Notes under the pieces: generated by a model
What the model was told of the DNA's origin: nothing
Database searches by the model: none
Seen by the model: the letters and a program-made list of their open reading frames with translations, nothing else
Translations under genes and position numbers: made by a program
In this document: positions 12,407 to 15,609 of the stretch, piece after piece
Layout: each line of letters begins with the position of its first letter
Numbering within the stretch: the first letter of the stretch is position 1
NCBI GenBank assembly: GCA_003149735.1
Contig: QANA01000070.1
Location: 1-15,609 of the forward strand
From: Clostridiales bacterium
GTDB taxonomy: Bacteria > Bacillota_A > Clostridia > Christensenellales > Christensenellaceae
Length of the DNA: 15,609 nt
Direction: 5' to 3'

Positions 12407-13291
12407 TTACTCTAAAATAGAGGCTGTAAAAACCAGACGATGGCTTTGCCCCGGCAACACAGTGCGGACAAACGGTTTTTGTTCAAAATCACCGCTCTCT
12501 CCCTCATAAGCATTAAGGCCCACCCAAGGTTCCAGGCAAAGATAGTCGGCGCGTGCACCGGGCTTGGTCCACACACCCAATACGTCGAAATCATCGAAAC
12601 GGAAACGAATTCCCTTTTGGCTTTTGCGATGAATCAAATCTACCTGACGGGAAGCCAAAGAAGTGAAAATGAGAGCATCTTTCTCATCAAAATAGCTGTG
12701 ATGCAATGGAAGTTCTCTGCCTCCGGCCAACGGGGAAAGTACTTCGTGACCGCGAATCAATTCACCATCCGGGCAAATGGCGATTTGGCCATTTTCGGGT
12801 TTTTCAAAACGCAACAGATAATCCTCGAAAGCAGCGCCGGGTTCCATCGGGCAACGGAAACCGGGGTGCCCGCCGATGCAATAGGGCATGGGGCGAGTAT
12901 CCTCATTTTGAATGCAGAATTCGGTAGAAAAACCTTGCGACAACAGAGTATGCTGAATGTGCAACCGAAAAGCGTAGGGATAAGAACGAAGAGTCTGATC
13001 ATCGGCAGAAGCTGAAAAATGCAGAAAATCATTTCCCTGTTCAACCAGAGTGAATTCCCGCATCATCATAAAACCGTGCTTATGGATAGGATATGTCTGA
13101 CCGGCAAAACGAACCTGATGATTGACAGGAGCCCCAACAATTGGAAAGAGTACGGGAGCATGCCCTGGCCAAATAGAGGGATCTCCCTCCCATAGACGCT
13201 CGCAGCCATGTACATCCGTATAAGAACAGAGCTCGGCACCGCGGGTATCAGCGCTTAACGAAGTGCCATAACAAGAAATCGTATGTTTCAT
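12407..13291 (-). CDS. Aldose 1-epimerase family (LacX-like) protein
   Basis: A 294-aa cytoplasmic galactose-mutarotase-fold protein that interconverts alpha and beta anomers of a sugar or sugar phosphate. Family marks are PVLFPIVG (46-53), HGF with H72, GGHPGF with the catalytic acid H142, and CLEPW with the catalytic base E254. The start is ATG at 13291, with AAGGAAGG 7 nt before it; the TTG at 13315 overlaps the promoter region. LacX-type proteins usually lie in sugar operons, but here the partner is an acetyltransferase, so the sugar is unknown. Confidence 0.9.
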   Translation of the reverse strand: MKHTISCYGTSLSADTRGAELCSYTDVHGCERLWEGDPSIWPGHAPVLFPIVGAPVNHQVRFAGQTYPIHKHGFMMMREFTLVEQGNDFLHFSASADDQTLRSYPYAFRLHIQHTLLSQGFSTEFCIQNEDTRPMPYCIGGHPGFRCPMEPGAAFEDYLLRFEKPENGQIAICPDGELIRGHEVLSPLAGGRELPLHHSYFDEKDALIFTSLASRQVDLIHRKSQKGIRFRFDDFDVLGVWTKPGARADYLCLEPWVGLNAYEGESGDFEQKPFVRTVLPGQSHRLVFTASILE

Positions 13292-13325
13292 AAAAATACC
13301 TTCCTTAAGATGCAAATTTACTTTT

Positions 13326-13334
13326 ATTGTACCA
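13326..13334 (-). promoter_or_regulatory. Extended -10 promoter of mutarotase operon
   Basis: Minus strand TGGTACAAT: TACAAT at 13326-13331 with the extended TG. A poor -35 (TTTATC) lies 17 bp upstream. Start is about 28 nt before the ATG. Confidence 0.55.
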
Positions 13335-13355
13335 TGGTTGAGATAAAGGATAAAT

Positions 13356-13380
13356 AAAAAAGGCAGCGATTCGCTGCCTT
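13356..13380 (-). terminator. Intrinsic terminator of the aldo/keto reductase gene
   Basis: Minus strand AAGGCAGCG/CGCTGCCTT (13360-13368 with 13372-13380), 3-nt loop, then TTTTTTATTT. It lies 14 nt after the stop codon. Confidence 0.92.
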
Positions 13381-13393
13381 GATGTGTTGTAAA

Positions 13394-14278
13394 TCAGAAA
13401 CGAGCTCCGGCTGCCATTCTGGCTTCCTTCTCGGCAAGAAAATCCGGCCAAAGTTGATCCGGTCTTGCGCAGGTTACTTTGGTGTTGATATCCATGGCAT
13501 CCAATAATTTCATATCCGCTTCTTCTAATTCAAAATCGAAAACATCCATATTAGAAAGGATTCGTTTTTGCTTAACGGATTTGGGGATCACGACGATATC
13601 GCGCTGCAGTTCCCAACGGAGAATGATCTGAGCGACATCTTTTCCATATTTTGCTGCAATAGGAGCAAAGCGGTCATCTCCAAATACGGCTCCGCCGGCC
13701 AGCGGGGAATATGCTTCATATTGGATTTCGTTATTTTTGCAGAAAGCTTGCAATTCGGGCATCTGATAATAAGGATGGCATTCAAACTGATTGACTGCCG
13801 GTTTGATGCTGCATTCATTTATAATGCGCTGTAGATATTCCGCATAGAAGTTTGCAACGCCGATGGCACGGGCTTTTCCTTCTTTATAGATGCGCTCCAT
13901 GGCACGCCACATTTCCAGATAAGTATCGCCCAGCTCAGGATGAGGCCAGTGAATGAGAAACAGATCGACGTAATCGGTCTGCAGGTCGCATAAAGTCTGA
14001 TCCATGGAATCCAGAGCTTCTTTATAGCCCATTTTGGCAACTTTGGAAGTAATGAACAGATCCTTCCGGCTGATTCCGCAGTTTTGAAGTGCAATTCCCA
14101 CTTCTTTTTCATTGCCGTAAACAGCGGCCGTATCGATATGGCGATAGCCGGCTTCAATTGCCCATGTTACGGCATCGACGACTTCCTGCCCCTTTGCTTT
14201 CCAAACGCCCAGGCCAAAACGAGGCATCAGGACGCCGTTGTTGAGCTTGGTGACATCATTGATGGATGTAATTGTCAT
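13394..14278 (-). CDS. Aldo/keto reductase (2,5-diketogluconate reductase type)
   Basis: A 294-aa NADPH-dependent carbonyl reductase with a TIM-barrel fold. The catalytic tetrad is complete: D49 and Y54 in DTAAVYGNE, K79 in ITSKV, H110 in LIHWPHP. Other family marks are GVANFYAEYL, AVNQFECHPYYQ and the cofactor phosphate motif IPKSVKQKRI. AGGAGG precedes ATG at a good distance. Its natural substrate cannot be told from sequence. It is transcribed away from a second aldo/keto reductase 190 bp to the right. Confidence 0.94.
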   Translation of the reverse strand: MTITSINDVTKLNNGVLMPRFGLGVWKAKGQEVVDAVTWAIEAGYRHIDTAAVYGNEKEVGIALQNCGISRKDLFITSKVAKMGYKEALDSMDQTLCDLQTDYVDLFLIHWPHPELGDTYLEMWRAMERIYKEGKARAIGVANFYAEYLQRIINECSIKPAVNQFECHPYYQMPELQAFCKNNEIQYEAYSPLAGGAVFGDDRFAPIAAKYGKDVAQIILRWELQRDIVVIPKSVKQKRILSNMDVFDFELEEADMKLLDAMDINTKVTCARPDQLWPDFLAEKEARMAAGARF

Positions 14279-14318
14279 AAATTCCTCCTAAATTATTAAA
14301 AATTTCAAACCAACACAT

Positions 14319-14347
14319 ATATTAGCATAATTTGATTTTGAAAGCAA
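14319..14347 (-). promoter_or_regulatory. Promoter of minus-strand aldo/keto reductase
   Basis: Minus strand TTGCTT (14342-14347), 17 bp, TAATAT (14319-14324). Confidence 0.55.
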
Positions 14348-14369
14348 ATCCGGAAAAACAGGATTTTAC

Positions 14370-14398
14370 TTGCAAGGAATATGGATTCGGCCTATAAT
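14370..14398 (+). promoter_or_regulatory. Promoter of plus-strand aldo/keto reductase
   Basis: TTGCAA (14370-14375), 17 bp, TATAAT (14393-14398). Start near 14405 gives a leader of about 64 nt with a 7-bp hairpin (14420-14426 with 14438-14444). Confidence 0.75.
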
Positions 14399-14468
14399 AG
14401 ACATATAAGAAGATAATGATTGGAGCGTCAAATGAGTGCTCCAAAATATTAAATTAAGAGGGTATTTT

Positions 14469-15455
14469 ATGCGTTACAAACACTTCAAGAATTCCAATGT
14501 GGATGTCTCCGCATTGGCAGTGGGAACATGGGCGACCGGTGCTTCCGGTTATGGCGATGTCAACGATCAGGATTCCATTGATGCAATTCGAGCAATGCTG
14601 GATGGCGGTGTTAACCTGATTGACACGGCTCCCTGCTATGGCGAAGGTTATTCAGAAAAGATAGTTGGTAAGGCGATTAAGGGCCTTGACCGCTCTAAGT
14701 TCTTTATTTCCACCAAATTTGGTGTAACGGGAACGACGCTGAAAGCTGTCAGAACCGGAGATTCCGACGGGCGTGACAGCAGTTACGGCAGTGTACTGTA
14801 TGAATGCGAACAATCGCTTCGCCGCCTGGGTACTGATTATATCGACTTCTATTTTGTACATTGGCCGGATTATGATACGCCTTTTGCAGAAACAATGGAA
14901 GCGCTCAATACCTTGAAAAAACAGGGCAAGATTCGCTTTGTAGGCCTTTCCAACTTCGATGAAGAACAGATTATGGAATGCGAAAAGACTACGCAGATTG
15001 ATGCGATTCAGCCTCCTTATTCAATGGTAGTGCGCCGTGACGAGGGTCTGATGAAATGGTGCCATGAGCGCGGAATCGATACCTTTACCTATGGTTCTTT
15101 GGGTGCTGGAATTCTCACCGGCACATTCCGCACACCGCCGGTCTTTGGTGAAGGGGATCCGAGAAACGGTTTCTATCCGTTCTTTAAAGAGCCTCACTTC
15201 AGCAAGGTGATGAATGTCCTGAAGGTTATGGATGAGATTTCCGCAGAGACGGGTAAGCCGTTGCCGCAAATCGCAATCAACTGGTCTACCCAGAAAGATT
15301 ACGTTTCCACAGCTTTGTGCGGTGTACGCAATGTAAAAGAAGCAGTGGAAAACTGCGCAACGTTTGATTGGACTTTGTCGGATGCACAGCTGGCAGCGAT
15401 TGATGCAGCAATCGAAGCAAATCTGGATTTCGATGGTTCTGCTCCGCTTAAGTAA
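14469..15455 (+). CDS. Aldo/keto reductase (Tas/YajO-like)
   Basis: A 328-aa aldo/keto reductase of the longer bacterial group, only distantly related to its divergent neighbour. The tetrad is D52 and Y57 in DTAPCYGEG, K83 in STKFG and H131 in FVHWPD. GLSNF and the C-terminal cofactor region ALCGVRNVKEAVENC are typical. ATG at 14469 follows AGAGGG; the upstream GTG at 14436 lies inside the leader hairpin and is rejected. Substrate unknown. Confidence 0.93.
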   Translation: MRYKHFKNSNVDVSALAVGTWATGASGYGDVNDQDSIDAIRAMLDGGVNLIDTAPCYGEGYSEKIVGKAIKGLDRSKFFISTKFGVTGTTLKAVRTGDSDGRDSSYGSVLYECEQSLRRLGTDYIDFYFVHWPDYDTPFAETMEALNTLKKQGKIRFVGLSNFDEEQIMECEKTTQIDAIQPPYSMVVRRDEGLMKWCHERGIDTFTYGSLGAGILTGTFRTPPVFGEGDPRNGFYPFFKEPHFSKVMNVLKVMDEISAETGKPLPQIAINWSTQKDYVSTALCGVRNVKEAVENCATFDWTLSDAQLAAIDAAIEANLDFDGSAPLK

Positions 15456-15469
15456 TTTGCAATAAATAG

Positions 15470-15500
15470 AAACGGCACGAAATATTCGTGCCGTTTTTTT
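15470..15500 (+). terminator. Intrinsic terminator after aldo/keto reductase
   Basis: A 12-bp stem, AAACGGCACGAA/TTCGTGCCGTTT (15470-15481 with 15485-15496), 3-nt loop, T run to 15500. Confidence 0.93.
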
Positions 15501-15559
15501 GTATGAACTTCTTTTGAGCTGCATATCCATACAATAAAAATGAAAATGGAGTTATGCAG

Positions 15560-15609
15560 ATGGTAATTTATGTGGTAATGCCGGGAGACAGCGTCTATTC
15601 CATTGCGGC
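15560..15609 (+). CDS. LysM-domain protein, N-terminal fragment
   Basis: The first 16 codons of a gene cut by the window end: MVIYVVMPGDSVYSIA. The pattern YVV-x-PGDSxxSIA is the start of a LysM peptidoglycan-binding repeat, and it begins at residue 3-4, so no signal peptide precedes it. GGAG (15548-15551) supports ATG 15560 over ATG 15554. Cytosol-start LysM proteins of this sort are often spore-coat or cell-wall glycosidases, but nothing beyond the domain start is visible. Confidence 0.75.
   Translation, partial: MVIYVVMPGDSVYSIA

Noticed and set aside
12440..13015. 191-codon plus-strand ORF inside the mutarotase gene
   Set aside because: It is antisense to a gene with intact catalytic motifs, and its composition is not protein-like.
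15021..15530. 169-codon minus-strand ORF over the aldo/keto reductase and its terminator
   Set aside because: It runs through a strong terminator hairpin and the conserved reductase gene; cysteine-rich nonsense frame.
1..15609. CRISPR array, insertion sequence or prophage block
   Set aside because: No regularly spaced repeats, no transposase, integrase or phage structural gene is visible. The 3881-4409 cassette is the only foreign-looking piece.

Overview
This is a moderate-GC chromosomal window that most resembles a Bacillota genome, possibly of the Negativicutes or a nearby anaerobic lineage. The Bacillota-type evidence is a DUF951 gene overlapping a short single-anchor signal peptidase I, a LacX-type mutarotase, purine-rich ribosome binding sites, and a 6S RNA followed by a Gln tRNA. 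The lineage is an inference from gene families, not a database result. Almost every gene is a complete housekeeping or accessory metabolic gene with its own intrinsic terminator.

Layout, left to right. 1-366: the 3' part of tRNA-Val(GAC), a 6S-type regulatory RNA and tRNA-Gln(CTG), closed by a terminator. 471-1480: homocysteine S-methyltransferase (mmuM). 1528-3806 (minus): two overlapping half-size chromate transporter genes under a clear promoter, followed by a membrane-anchored alpha/beta hydrolase. 3881-4409: a small cassette with foreign-looking codon use, made of a 35-codon ORF, a strongly promoted antisense RNA with its own terminator, and a 65-aa XRE regulator. 4583-6572: a serine palmitoyltransferase-like alpha-oxoamine synthase overlapping a short-chain dehydrogenase. 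6627-9731 (minus): a phosphoribosyltransferase, murA and corA. corA is preceded by a leader that looks like ribosome-mediated attenuation, with a 35-codon leader peptide and mutually exclusive antiterminator and terminator hairpins. 9747-11750 (plus): DUF951, lepB and a divergent acetate-kinase-family gene. 11914-13334 (minus): a LacX-like mutarotase and a GNAT acetyltransferase. 13394-15455: two divergent aldo/keto reductases. 15560-end: the start of a LysM protein.

Most noteworthy. (1) The corA leader 9535-9696 has the architecture of a translation-sensing attenuator, plausibly responding to Mg2+. I do not recognise it as an M-box. (2) The 3881-4409 cassette has a consensus antisense promoter, a terminator, a predicted pseudoknot and an XRE gene. 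It could be a small RNA-regulated module or a relic of a mobile element. (3) The SPT-like/SDR pair suggests a sphingoid-base or related alpha-oxoamine lipid pathway. (4) The acetate-kinase-like protein has substitutions at residues essential in true acetate kinases.

Everything is read by eye from one window. Family assignments rest on remembered motifs; promoters and RNA structures are predictions.
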